In this document: positions 26,908 to 36,261 of the stretch, piece by piece
Layout: every line of letters begins with the position of its first letter
How positions within the stretch are numbered: position 1 is the first letter of the stretch
Origin: Thiodubiliella sp900128405
GTDB lineage: Bacteria > Pseudomonadota > Gammaproteobacteria > PS1 > Pseudothioglobaceae
Length of the DNA stretch: 64,000 nt
NCBI GenBank assembly: GCA_963682085.1
Contig: OY821614.1
Span: forward strand, 1,736,001-1,800,000
Direction: 5' to 3'
The notes under the pieces: generated by a model
Databases searched by the model: none
What the model was told of the DNA's origin: nothing
Seen by the model: only the letters and a program-made list of their open reading frames with translations
Made by a program: the position numbers and the translations under genes

Positions 26908-27933
26908 ATGGCAAAAGCAACCATGAAAAAAATGTTAGAGGCAGGTGTTCATTTCGGTCACCGTAGTCGTTTTTGGCACCCAAAAATGGAGCGCTACATT
27001 TACGGCGTTCGTAACGGTGTGCATATTATCAATTTAGAGAAAACCTTACCCATGTTTAACGATGTGCTTAATTTTGCATCAAAAACAGTGGCGAACGGCG
27101 GTTCTATTTTATTTGTTGGCACTAAGCGTGCTGCAAGTGATATTGTAAAAGAAGAGGCAATTCGTTGTGGTATGCCTTATGTAAATCATCGCTGGTTAGG
27201 CGGTATGATGACTAACTACAAAACTATTAAAGCTTCAATTAAACGCTTAAAAGATTTAGAATTTTTGGCAGAAGAAAACTTTAGCCAGTTCGGTAAAAAA
27301 GAAGCACTAATGATGACGCGTGAAATGGAAAAATTAGAACGCAGTTTAGGTGGTATTAAAGATTTAGGCGGTATTCCTGATGTGGTATTCGTTATTGATA
27401 TTGGACATGAAAAGAACGCAGTTAAGGAAGCACAAAAACTACATTTGCCAATCATTGGTATTGTAGATACTAATTACAACCCAGAAGGTATTGATTATGT
27501 CGTGCCAGGTAATGATGACTCAATCAGAGCAGTGAGTTTTTATGCCAGAGAAATTGCCAATGCTGTATTAGAAGCAAAAGCTTCAGCGCCAATAAAAGCA
27601 ACAACGAAGAAGGCAGTTTCTATTAAGAAAGCCGTTGCCAAGGAGCCTATTGCCAAAGAGCCTGCTGTTAAAGAATCTGTTACTAAAGAGTCCGTTACCA
27701 AAGAGCCTACAGTTGAAGAATCCACTGTTAAAGAGTCAGTTACTCAGAAGACAAAGGCTGATAAAGAAGAAAAGCCCGCTGTTGCAGAAACAATAGTCAA
27801 AACTGAGAAGCTTAATAAAACAGCACTGAATGCAATGAAAAAAGCAGAGTTAGCTGATTATGCAGACAAGCAAGGTATTGAAGTTAGTGCTAGCGACACG
27901 AAGGTAGCAATGATTGAAAAAATTCTTGCATAA
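26908..27933 (+). CDS. rpsB: 30S ribosomal protein S2 with long C-terminal extension
   Basis: 341 residues; the family is usually about 230-250. The core (1 to about 220) is canonical S2 (MLEAGVHFGHRSRFWHPKM at the start, VNHRWLGGMMTNYKT later). After residue 220 comes a Lys/Glu/Pro/Thr/Val-rich tail of degenerate KEP/KES pentapeptides, then a C-terminal segment (about 295-341, LNKTALNAMKKAELADYADK) resembling a SAP/LEM-like helix-loop-helix of nucleic-acid-binding proteins. The core binds S1 and 16S rRNA; the extension's role is unknown. It is first gene of the conserved rpsB-tsf pair. Confidence 0.96.
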   Translation: MAKATMKKMLEAGVHFGHRSRFWHPKMERYIYGVRNGVHIINLEKTLPMFNDVLNFASKTVANGGSILFVGTKRAASDIVKEEAIRCGMPYVNHRWLGGMMTNYKTIKASIKRLKDLEFLAEENFSQFGKKEALMMTREMEKLERSLGGIKDLGGIPDVVFVIDIGHEKNAVKEAQKLHLPIIGIVDTNYNPEGIDYVVPGNDDSIRAVSFYAREIANAVLEAKASAPIKATTKKAVSIKKAVAKEPIAKEPAVKESVTKESVTKEPTVEESTVKESVTQKTKADKEEKPAVAETIVKTEKLNKTALNAMKKAELADYADKQGIEVSASDTKVAMIEKILA

Positions 27934-27959
27934 AGCAATAACTAAATTAGGAGATTATT

Positions 27960-28838
27960 ATGGCTATTACAGCATTAATGGTTAAAGAATTAAGAGAAAG
28001 AACAGGTGCAGGCATGATGGACTGCAAAAAGGCATTAAGTGAAACTAATGGTGATATGGAAGCGGCAATTGACTTAATGCGCACTTCAGGTGCCGCTAAA
28101 GCAGCCAAGAAATCAGGTCGTATTGCTGCAGAAGGTCTAGTCAAAGTGAATATTTCTAACGATGGAAAAACAGCGACTATTTTAGAAGTTAATTCTGAAA
28201 CAGACTTTGTGACCAAAGGCGAAACCTTTATTGGTTTTGTTGAATCTTTAGGTGCATTAGCACTAAAAACAACCCCCGCTAATATTGAAGAATTTTTAAA
28301 GGAATCAATGGAAAATGGCGATTCATTAGAAAAAGCGCGTGAAGATATTGTCGCTCAAACAGGTGAAAATGTAGCCATTCGCCGTGTGCAAACTGTGCAA
28401 ACAGATAGTGGTGTTATCGGTATTTATAAGCATGGAGAGCGTATTGCAGTGCTAACCTTACTAGAAGGTGGTGATGAAGCCTTGGCAAAAGACATTGCCA
28501 TGCACATTGCTGCCTCTAAGCCAGAATGTATTAGCGAAGAAGATTTATCTGCAGACCTCTTAGAAAGAGAAAAAGCAATTTTCGTTGAACAAGCCAGAGA
28601 ATCTGGCAAGCCAGACAACATCATCGAAAAAATGATTGGCGGTCGTATGAAGAAATTTATTAACGAAGTAACTCTTGCTGGTCAAGCATTTGTTAAAGAC
28701 CCAGACACAACAGTGGCTGCGTTACTTAAATCAAATAATGCAACCATAAAATCATTTATTCGCTTTGAAGTAGGCGAAGGCATTGAGAAAAAAGAAGAAA
28801 ACTTTGCTGATGAAGTAATGGCGCAAATTAAGGGCTAA
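27960..28838 (+). CDS. tsf: elongation factor Ts
   Basis: 292 residues, normal length. Guanine nucleotide exchange factor for EF-Tu. The N-terminal UBA-like segment (VKELRERTGAGMMDCKKAL) and the exchange motif SETDFVTKGETF are present. It follows rpsB by 26 bases with an aggag ribosome site, and an intrinsic terminator follows it. Confidence 0.97.
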   Translation: MAITALMVKELRERTGAGMMDCKKALSETNGDMEAAIDLMRTSGAAKAAKKSGRIAAEGLVKVNISNDGKTATILEVNSETDFVTKGETFIGFVESLGALALKTTPANIEEFLKESMENGDSLEKAREDIVAQTGENVAIRRVQTVQTDSGVIGIYKHGERIAVLTLLEGGDEALAKDIAMHIAASKPECISEEDLSADLLEREKAIFVEQARESGKPDNIIEKMIGGRMKKFINEVTLAGQAFVKDPDTTVAALLKSNNATIKSFIRFEVGEGIEKKEENFADEVMAQIKG

Positions 28839-28891
28839 TTTCTTTCTGCTATTGCGTTAAGTATTAAAAAAAAATACTTACAAAGATATAT

Positions 28892-28926
28892 AAAAAAGAC
28901 CGCTAATTTAGCGGTCTTTTTTTTTG
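28892..28926. terminator. bidirectional terminator between tsf and gltB
   Basis: The stem AAAAGACCGC / GCGGTCTTTT with loop TAATTTA is flanked by an A-run and a T-run, so it can stop both converging transcripts. A weaker hairpin (AAGTATT / AATACTT) lies just before it, near 28859-28880. Confidence 0.88.
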
Positions 28927-28942
28927 CATTTTTTGTTAGTGT

Positions 28943-31900
28943 TTAAGCATTGGTAAGTGCCCGCTTATACTCTGTAGGAATAACCAATACGAAATCATTT
29001 AGCGCATTCTGCCAATCCTCTAAAATACGCTTAGCGATTGGTGAAGCTGTTAAGTCATAATGATTTTGAATATAATGTTTTAATTCTTTTTCATAAGTTT
29101 TGTTAAAGGGGTCTAAATCGACCATGGCACCTGTAGAAAGCATATTGTCAAAGGTCTTGTTTGGGTTGTAAACAAACGCAATACCGCCAGACATACCTGC
29201 TGCAAAGTTACGGCCAATTTCCCCTAAAATTATTGCTTTGCCACCGGTCATATATTCACAACCGTGGTCGCCAATACCCTCTACAACGGCTATTGCACCA
29301 GAATTACGCACGCAGAAGCGTTCTGAGACGCAACCCGATAAGTATAATTCGCCGCCTGTTGCACCGTAGCCACAAACATTGCCAGCAATAATTTCTTCTT
29401 CGGCATTAAAGGTGGAGTTTTTTGGAGGATAAACAATCACACGACCACCTGACAAGCCTTTGCCGACATAGTCGTTGGCATCGCCTTCAATTTCAAGGGT
29501 GATGCCTTGAGCTAAAAATGCACCGAGTGATTGCCCTGCAGAACCTGTGAAGTTAATATGAATTGAGTCATCACTTAGGTTGTTGCTACCACGAGTTTTA
29601 ACCACATGTGAGGAGAGCATTGCACCAACAGCACGGTCAATATTAGTAATTTTAGAATTGAATTTGACTTTATTGTTGCCATCGATGGCATCTTTTGCCT
29701 GTTTAATTAAGGCATTATCAAGTTGACATGTTAATTCATGGTCTTGTGTTTTAGTTTGGTAGGTGCCTGTATTTTTGTGCGGTTTTTGTGCTGGTGTGAG
29801 TAAGGCATCAAGGTTGATAGAACTTTGTTTCCAATGATCAATGGCTTGATTCATCTCTAACATATCTGCCCTGCCAACCATTTCATTAATCGTTTTAAAG
29901 CCTAGTTCAGCCATAATAAGACGCAATTCTTGCGCTACCATAAATAGATAGTTGACCACATATTCTGGCTTGCCAGTAAATTTCTTACGCAATGCCTTGT
30001 CTTGTGTGGCAATGCCAACTGGGCAGGTGTTGAGATGGCATTTGCGCATCATAATACAACCCATGGTGATGAGTGGTGCGGTAGAAAAACCAAATTCTTC
30101 AGCACCAAGCAAAACACCAATAGCGACATCACGACCTGTTTTAAGTTGTCCATCTGTTTGAATAACCACGCGTGAACGAAGGTCATTCATAACCAGTGTT
30201 TGGTGTGTTTCAGCCAAACCTAATTCCCATGGCAAACCTGCATGTTTAATTGAAGTGAGTGGCGATGCACCTGTGCCACCATCGTGACCAGCGATTACAA
30301 TATGGTCAGATTTTGCCTTAGTCACACCAGCAGCAATTGTGCCAACGCCTATTTCAGCCACAAGTTTCACACTAATTCGTGCGACTGGATTGGCGCGTTT
30401 TAGATCAAAAATAAGTTGCGATAAATCTTCAATGGAATAAATATCATGGTGTGGGGGTGGTGAAATCAAACCTACACCCGGTGTTGAATGTCTGATTTTA
30501 GCAATCCCTGCATCAACTTTGGTGCCTGGTAGCTCACCCCCTTCACCTGGTTTTGCACCTTGTGATACTTTAATTTGAATCTCATCGGCGTTGTTTAAAT
30601 ATTCAATGGTTACGCCAAATCGACCAGAAGCCACCTGTTTGATTGCACTTCTGCGTGAATCGCCGTTGGCATCAGGTGTCCAGCGTTTGGCATCTTCCCC
30701 CCCTTCACCTGTGTTTGATTTTCCACCTAAACGGTTCATGGCAATTGCTAGAGACTCGTGCGATTCGGCAGAAATAGAGCCAAAACTCATTGCACCAGTG
30801 GCGAAGCGTTTAACAATTTCTTTACAAGATTCCACTTCATCAATAGCAATTGGATTGCCTTTCTTGAATGACATTAGCCCACGCAAGGTTGAATTGCGAG
30901 TGCCTTCTTTGTTGGCATGTTCGGCAAATGCCCAATATGCAGATTCATCGTTGTTACGAGCAGCCAGTTGTAAATTAGAAATTGTTTCAGGGTTCCACAT
31001 ATGTTTTTCGCCACCACTACGCCAATGGTAATGACCTAAATTGTCTAGTGTGTCGCTACGGTAGGCAAATTGATGGCGTTTTTCACTTTCGTTTTGAAGA
31101 ATATCAAAACCGACACCGTCAATGCGTGATGCAGTGCCAAAGAAGCATTTATCCATAACTTCTTGTGCCAAGCCTACTGCTTCAAAAATTTGTGCACCTT
31201 TGTATGATTCTAAAGTAGAAATACCCATTTTTGCCATAACTTTGAGCATACCTTTGCCAACACCTTTACGATAGGCGGCAATAATAGCTTCATCACTTTC
31301 ACTTTCAATCAACTGGTCACGGCGTGCTTGCCAGAGTGCCTCAAAGGCAAGATACGGATTAATGGCATCAGCACCAAAACCTGTCATTAGGCAGAAATGG
31401 TGCACTTCGCGTGCCTCGCCCGTTTCAACAATAATGCCGACTTGGGTGCGTTCAGAGCAAGCCACAAGGTGGCGATGCAGTGCACTTGAGGCTAGTAAAC
31501 TGGAGATAGTAGCACGATTTTTGTCAATTTTACGATCCGATAGGATAATTAAACTGTGTCCGTCTTTGATGGCTTGTGAACCTTGTTGGCAAATATCATC
31601 AAGCAATTCAGCAATCTTTTTGCCTGCATTGGTGTCGTAAGTAATATCAATGGTTTTTGCAGTCCAGTCACGGTGATTACAATGTCTTAGAGCTGCTGTT
31701 TCTTCATTGGTTAAAATTGGATGGTCAATGACTAGGCGGTGTGCATTTTCAGATTTGTCGTTTAAAAGATTGCCCTCAGGGCCAATAGAACACCGCAGGG
31801 ACATCACAATTTCTTCACGAATAGAGTCAATTGCAGGGTTAGTCACTTGTGCAAAAAGTTGCTTGAAATAGTCATAAATAATGCGTGATTGGCTGGATAA

Positions 31901-33442
31901 ACATGCCAAGGCGGAATCGTTGCCCATTGAGCCTACTGGGTCACGCAACTCTTTTACTAGAGGTAGAAGCATAAATTGTAGTGTTTCCGTGCTGTAACCG
32001 AATGCTTTTAGGCGATGAATCAGAGTTTCAGGGTAAAAACCATGTTCTTCTTGTTCACAGTGTAATTCTGATAGGTGGATTTGCTGCTCATTCAGCCATT
32101 TTTGGTAAGGATTTTTCTTGGAGAATTCTGATTTAATATCATCATCATCAAGCAATGCACCTTTTTCAAAATCCACTAAAAACATTTTTCCAGGGCGTAA
32201 CCTACCTTTAGTTTTAATGTTATCTGTTGCCACATCAACCACACCAACCTCGCTTGCCATAATCACTCGCTGGTCATGGGTTAAGTAATAGCGAGAAGGG
32301 CGTAAGCCATTACGGTCAAGCACTGCACCGATATAATGACCGTCAGTAAAGGCGATAGAGGCTGGACCATCCCATGGTTCCATGACATTAGAGAAATATT
32401 CGTAAAAGGCTTTTTTCTCATCACTCATATTGGTGTCGTTTTGCCAAGCCTCTGGCACCATCATCAACACCGCTTCTTGCAAGGTGCGACCGTTCATCAT
32501 TAAAAATTCTAAGACATTATCAAAACTGCCTGAATCGGAGACTTCAGTCTCAATTACTGGGAGTGTTTTGGCTAAATCATCGTCTTTAAATAAATCGCTT
32601 TGCAATACCCCTTCTCTGGCGTGCATCCAATTGTAATTACCTTGGCGAGTGTTGATTTCGCCATTATGTGACATATAACGACAAGGTTGCGCCCTGTCCC
32701 AAGAAGGGAAAGTGTTGGTAGAAAAACGAGAATGCACCATTGCCAAATAAGTTGAATAATCGGGATTGGATAAATCTGTGTAGAAGTCAAGCACCTGAGA
32801 ACCCATTAACATACCTTTGTAAATAATAACGCTGGTGGATAGACTGCAAACATAAAATAACAACGCTTGAGACAAGGTATCGTCAGTTCTAATTGCGTTT
32901 GATGTGTGTTTTCTAATGATGAATAAAGTGCGTTCAAAAGCAAGTGTATCAATATCATCAGTTTTAGCAATGATTAGTTGTTTAATCACAGGCTGAGATT
33001 TTTTGGCAATATTGCCTACATTGGCTTTATTGGTGTCAATTGGCGTGTTTCTCCAGCCAATCAATGTTTGACCTTCGTCAGCAATAGATTTTTCGAGTAA
33101 GTTCATGCAATGAGCACGCTGTTTGTCGTCTTGTGGTAAGAATACATTGCCTACCGCATAAGCGCCTTTTTCAACATCAATATTAAACAATGATTTAATT
33201 TCTTGAATGAAAAAGTTATGTGGAATATCAGTCAAAATGCCCGCACCATCGCCCGTGTTTGTCTCGCAACCGCAACCGCCACGATGATCCATTCTGGATA
33301 GCATTTCTAATGCATCTGTCGTAATGGCATGTGATGGCTCACCTTTGATGTGAGCAATAAAACCAACACCACAACTTTCTTTTTCATTGTTTGGATGATA
33401 AAGACCGTGTGCTTTTGGTAAGTGTAATAATGGGTTTTTCAT
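28943..33442 (-). CDS. gltB: glutamate synthase large subunit
   Basis: 1499 residues, normal for the alpha subunit of NADPH-GOGAT. Domains in order: class II glutamine amidotransferase with N-terminal nucleophile Cys24 after a short propeptide (KESCGVGF); central domain; FMN-binding synthase domain (around GGTGASPLTSIKHAG); the 3Fe-4S cysteines in CHLNTCPVGIA; and a C-terminal beta-helix (GATGGELYLSG). It makes two glutamates from glutamine and 2-oxoglutarate. No gltD is adjacent on either side, so the small subunit must be encoded elsewhere. A weak -10 (TATAAT on this strand, 33473-33478) lies upstream. Confidence 0.97.
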   Translation of the reverse strand: MKNPLLHLPKAHGLYHPNNEKESCGVGFIAHIKGEPSHAITTDALEMLSRMDHRGGCGCETNTGDGAGILTDIPHNFFIQEIKSLFNIDVEKGAYAVGNVFLPQDDKQRAHCMNLLEKSIADEGQTLIGWRNTPIDTNKANVGNIAKKSQPVIKQLIIAKTDDIDTLAFERTLFIIRKHTSNAIRTDDTLSQALLFYVCSLSTSVIIYKGMLMGSQVLDFYTDLSNPDYSTYLAMVHSRFSTNTFPSWDRAQPCRYMSHNGEINTRQGNYNWMHAREGVLQSDLFKDDDLAKTLPVIETEVSDSGSFDNVLEFLMMNGRTLQEAVLMMVPEAWQNDTNMSDEKKAFYEYFSNVMEPWDGPASIAFTDGHYIGAVLDRNGLRPSRYYLTHDQRVIMASEVGVVDVATDNIKTKGRLRPGKMFLVDFEKGALLDDDDIKSEFSKKNPYQKWLNEQQIHLSELHCEQEEHGFYPETLIHRLKAFGYSTETLQFMLLPLVKELRDPVGSMGNDSALACLSSQSRIIYDYFKQLFAQVTNPAIDSIREEIVMSLRCSIGPEGNLLNDKSENAHRLVIDHPILTNEETAALRHCNHRDWTAKTIDITYDTNAGKKIAELLDDICQQGSQAIKDGHSLIILSDRKIDKNRATISSLLASSALHRHLVACSERTQVGIIVETGEAREVHHFCLMTGFGADAINPYLAFEALWQARRDQLIESESDEAIIAAYRKGVGKGMLKVMAKMGISTLESYKGAQIFEAVGLAQEVMDKCFFGTASRIDGVGFDILQNESEKRHQFAYRSDTLDNLGHYHWRSGGEKHMWNPETISNLQLAARNNDESAYWAFAEHANKEGTRNSTLRGLMSFKKGNPIAIDEVESCKEIVKRFATGAMSFGSISAESHESLAIAMNRLGGKSNTGEGGEDAKRWTPDANGDSRRSAIKQVASGRFGVTIEYLNNADEIQIKVSQGAKPGEGGELPGTKVDAGIAKIRHSTPGVGLISPPPHHDIYSIEDLSQLIFDLKRANPVARISVKLVAEIGVGTIAAGVTKAKSDHIVIAGHDGGTGASPLTSIKHAGLPWELGLAETHQTLVMNDLRSRVVIQTDGQLKTGRDVAIGVLLGAEEFGFSTAPLITMGCIMMRKCHLNTCPVGIATQDKALRKKFTGKPEYVVNYLFMVAQELRLIMAELGFKTINEMVGRADMLEMNQAIDHWKQSSINLDALLTPAQKPHKNTGTYQTKTQDHELTCQLDNALIKQAKDAIDGNNKVKFNSKITNIDRAVGAMLSSHVVKTRGSNNLSDDSIHINFTGSAGQSLGAFLAQGITLEIEGDANDYVGKGLSGGRVIVYPPKNSTFNAEEEIIAGNVCGYGATGGELYLSGCVSERFCVRNSGAIAVVEGIGDHGCEYMTGGKAIILGEIGRNFAAGMSGGIAFVYNPNKTFDNMLSTGAMVDLDPFNKTYEKELKHYIQNHYDLTASPIAKRILEDWQNALNDFVLVIPTEYKRALTNA

Positions 33443-33640
33443 TGCAAATAATAATCAAAAAAAATCCGCTAAATTATAACCTAAAACACCCTGTTAACAT
33501 TTGAAAATAGTGTAAGGCGTTTAACCTTTTATTAGTGGACGATTTTTTATGTATGTTTATTAGCGGATTTTTCAGAGCTTAAAAGCCGTCTTAATCAATA
33601 AAAATTAAGGTAGAATATTTTTTATTTTTTAAAATATCAA

Positions 33641-34393
33641 ATGCTGGTTGTTATTTCCCCCTCAAAAACGCAGGATTTTAATCCGAGCGATATTACCGAT
33701 TTTAGTCAAACACGCCAAATGGTGCAATCTCAAGCGTTAATTGATGTTTTAAAAATAAAAACCCAAGAAGAAATCGCCGCTTTAATGTCAATTAGTGAAA
33801 AGTTATCCCTGTTAAATTTTGAGCGTTTTCAAACTTTTAAAACCCCATTCACACTGGACAATGCCAAGCAAGCCTTGCTCGCTTTTAAGGGCGATGTTTA
33901 TAATGGTATTGATGTGTCCAGTCTGTCAACAGCAGATTTGGACTTTGCACAAAATACGCTACGGATGCTGTCTGGTTTATATGGGGTGATTCGCCCGTTA
34001 GATTTGATTGCACCTTATCGTTTGGAAATGGGTACTCGACTTGTTACCGAGAAAGGTAAAAATCTTTATGAATTTTGGGGCGAACAAATTTCTCAAGTGC
34101 TGAATGAAGACGAATCTAAAGTGATTGTTAATTTAGCCTCTAATGAGTATTTTAAAGGCATTGATAAAAAAGCACTTAACGCCAACATTATTAACATTGT
34201 TTTCAAAGAATTTAAGAACGATAATTATAAAATTATCGGTATTTACGCCAAACGCGCCAGAGGTTTAATGGTGAATTATATGATTAAAAATAGAATCACC
34301 CAAGCACAACATTTGAAGAATTTTGACAAAGAAGGCTATCAATTTAAAGCCGATATGTCTGATGAGACAACATGGGTTTTTACCAGAGGCTAA
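33641..34393 (+). CDS. yaaA: YaaA family peroxide-stress protein
   Basis: 250 residues, family length. Visible conserved segments are SPSKTQDF near the start, LAFKGDVYNGID and LSGLYGVIRPLDLIAPYRLEMGT. In E. coli YaaA lowers free iron and protects DNA during peroxide stress. No ribosome site precedes the ATG, and the 40 bases upstream are almost all A/T. The 3' end overlaps the comF-like gene by 22 bases. Confidence 0.93.
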   Translation: MLVVISPSKTQDFNPSDITDFSQTRQMVQSQALIDVLKIKTQEEIAALMSISEKLSLLNFERFQTFKTPFTLDNAKQALLAFKGDVYNGIDVSSLSTADLDFAQNTLRMLSGLYGVIRPLDLIAPYRLEMGTRLVTEKGKNLYEFWGEQISQVLNEDESKVIVNLASNEYFKGIDKKALNANIINIVFKEFKNDNYKIIGIYAKRARGLMVNYMIKNRITQAQHLKNFDKEGYQFKADMSDETTWVFTRG

Positions 34394-35040
34394 CCCTCAA
34401 GCAATCTTGTGTATTGTGCATGGAGCCTGCAAACTTTTGTGTATGCCAAGCATGTGAAGCCGCATTTTCCAATCAAATAAACCGCTGCCAATCCTGTGCC
34501 CATCCCATCAGCGGTAATTTTGATTTTTGCGGACAATGTCTCAGTCATTCCCCCGCCTTTGATCACGCCTATACTTTGTATGATTATCAAGATTTAGTTG
34601 CACAATTGATTAAAACTTTTAAATACAGTCAACAACTGTGTATCGGCAATTATTTCGCCCATAAATTGGCAGAAAAATACCAAACCATGCAACATTATGA
34701 TGCCATTATCCCAATGCCACTCAGCCGACAACGCATTCGAGAACGAGGGTTTAACCAAGTATTAGAACTTCTTAGTATTATCAAGAAAAAGCCAAATTTT
34801 ATCGACACTCACAGCGTCCACCGCATAAAAGCCACCCAGCCCCTCACAACACTTAACCCCGAACAACGCCAAAAAGAAATTAAAGGCGCATTTCACGCCA
34901 ATCCAATCTCTTATCAACGAGTTCTGCTAGTTGATGATGTTATGACCACCGGCACTAGCCTTAATGAACTGGCAAAAACCATTCTCAAAGCAGGGGTTAA
35001 AAATTGCGATGTTTTGACTCTGTCTAGGGCTAGAGATTGA
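34372..35040 (+). CDS. ComF/GntX family phosphoribosyltransferase-like protein
   Basis: 222 residues. An N-terminal zinc-ribbon with paired cysteines (CVLC, CVCQAC, CQSC, CGQC) is followed by a type I phosphoribosyltransferase domain with the PRPP signature VLLVDDVMTTGTS. Members act in DNA uptake (ComF) or gluconate/carbon use (GntX). The ATG at 34372 lies inside yaaA; an internal start at 34420 would lose the first cysteine pair, so the upstream one is preferred. Translational coupling to yaaA is likely. Confidence 0.88.
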   Translation: MGFYQRLTLKQSCVLCMEPANFCVCQACEAAFSNQINRCQSCAHPISGNFDFCGQCLSHSPAFDHAYTLYDYQDLVAQLIKTFKYSQQLCIGNYFAHKLAEKYQTMQHYDAIIPMPLSRQRIRERGFNQVLELLSIIKKKPNFIDTHSVHRIKATQPLTTLNPEQRQKEIKGAFHANPISYQRVLLVDDVMTTGTSLNELAKTILKAGVKNCDVLTLSRARD

Positions 35041-35128
35041 TGAAGTGGCAAACAATTATCTTGCACTTAGCCTCAATTATTTGATTTATTTAGATCAGTT
35101 ATACAATAAACAATAGTATAATTACCGC

Positions 35129-35212
35129 ACGACTCACCCTTAATAAGCGAAATTAATAGTTTGTCTAGGGCGAAAAAACCACCTAGAAATTTATTTTTTA
35201 GGTGGTTTTTTC
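35129..35212 (+). ncRNA. candidate small RNA between comF-like and Nudix genes
   Basis: A TATAAT -10 box (35117-35122) lies about 50 bases ahead of a strong terminator, and no ORF with a ribosome site lies between. This would give a transcript of about 85 bases. There is no convincing -35. The alternative is a terminator serving comF only. No known RNA family was recognised. Confidence 0.25.
35174..35212. terminator. intrinsic terminator, likely bidirectional
   Basis: The stem AAAAAACCACCTA / TTAGGTGGTTTTTT with an A/T-rich loop starts in an A-run and ends in a T-run. It lies between the converging comF-like and Nudix genes. Confidence 0.85.
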
Positions 35213-35287
35213 ATATTCAAGGTTTAAAGAATATAAACAATCATTTACATTATAAGTCAATTGATGTGTCTAATTATTCTGCCAATC

Positions 35288-36211
35288 TTAAAAAGCACTC
35301 ACTCCAGCAATTCCCTGAGCACCGAGTTTCAGTGTTTTGTCTAAATCTTGTTCGCTCATTCCGCCTAAAAAATATACGGGGATGTTGAGTTTATCTACCA
35401 CTTCTTTAGCAGTGTTCCAGCCAATTGGTGTGGTGTTTGGGTGGGTTTGGGTGGGTTGGATGGGGGAAATGACGATAAAATCAGCACCGATTGTTTGGGC
35501 GTTTAGTGCTTCGTTTAGGTTGTGTGTGGATATGCTGAGTAATTTATTTTTGGGGCAGGGTCTTGTGGTTAGCTTCAACATTTCGTGGGTGGTGAGATGC
35601 CAGCCATCGCAATAAGTTTCTTCGAATGATTTGTTGATGGTATTAAGTAATAATTTAATGTTATGTTGTTTACATTTGTTGTAAAGTTCGGCGATAAATG
35701 AACTTTTTAGTGCTATCTTGCTTCTAAGTTGAATTAATTCTATGTTTTGCGTTAGTTTTTGCTCAAATTTTGCCATCCATTCATCACTTTGATGATTGTT
35801 TGCTGGCGTTATCCAATATTTATTGGGCAGAGTGATTGAGTGAATAAATGCCCTCATTGTTGGTAATAGTTGGTAATCGTTTAACGCCTCAATTTTAACC
35901 CAAGAAATCACTTGACCTTCTACACCTGTAGGTTTATTTTGGTATTGATTGATATTGTAAATGCTGAGTTGCACGGTTCTGTCTTCGTAGTGATGCACCA
36001 TCGTTTGGTGTAGATTTACTTGATTAACTTGGATGCCTAGTTCTTCTTTGAGTTCTCTGCTGATGGTTTGTTCTGGCGATTCATTTGCTTCAATTTTTCC
36101 GCCAGGTAATTCCCAAAACCCACCCATAAATTGTGCTTTTTGGCGTTGTGCGATGAGTATTTCTTGGTTTTTGTTACGCAAAACGCCAACAACTACTTTG
36201 ATTATCTTCAT
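35288..36211 (-). CDS. Nudix hydrolase (MutT-like) fused to a thiamine-phosphate-synthase-like domain
   Basis: 307 residues. The N-terminal half is MutT-like, with a complete Nudix box (GGKIEANESPEQTISRELKEELGI form; Gly, the REL and EELG residues in place at about 37-60). The C-terminal half (about 140-307) is a TenI/ThiE-like barrel (FIVISPIQPTQTHPN, YFLGGMSEQDL). This fusion is common in gammaproteobacteria; the MutT part removes 8-oxo-dGTP, while the barrel's activity is unclear. No thiamine riboswitch was seen. It converges with comF. Confidence 0.92.
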   Translation of the reverse strand: MKIIKVVVGVLRNKNQEILIAQRQKAQFMGGFWELPGGKIEANESPEQTISRELKEELGIQVNQVNLHQTMVHHYEDRTVQLSIYNINQYQNKPTGVEGQVISWVKIEALNDYQLLPTMRAFIHSITLPNKYWITPANNHQSDEWMAKFEQKLTQNIELIQLRSKIALKSSFIAELYNKCKQHNIKLLLNTINKSFEETYCDGWHLTTHEMLKLTTRPCPKNKLLSISTHNLNEALNAQTIGADFIVISPIQPTQTHPNTTPIGWNTAKEVVDKLNIPVYFLGGMSEQDLDKTLKLGAQGIAGVSAF

Positions 36212-36261
36212 TTTTGAATCTTAGTGGTAAAATACTCACATTTTAGCACTGAGCAGTTAGT

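Noticed and set aside
35288..36250. TPP riboswitch before the ThiE-like fusion gene
   Set aside because: Only about 50 bases separate it from gshA and no thi-box consensus is seen.
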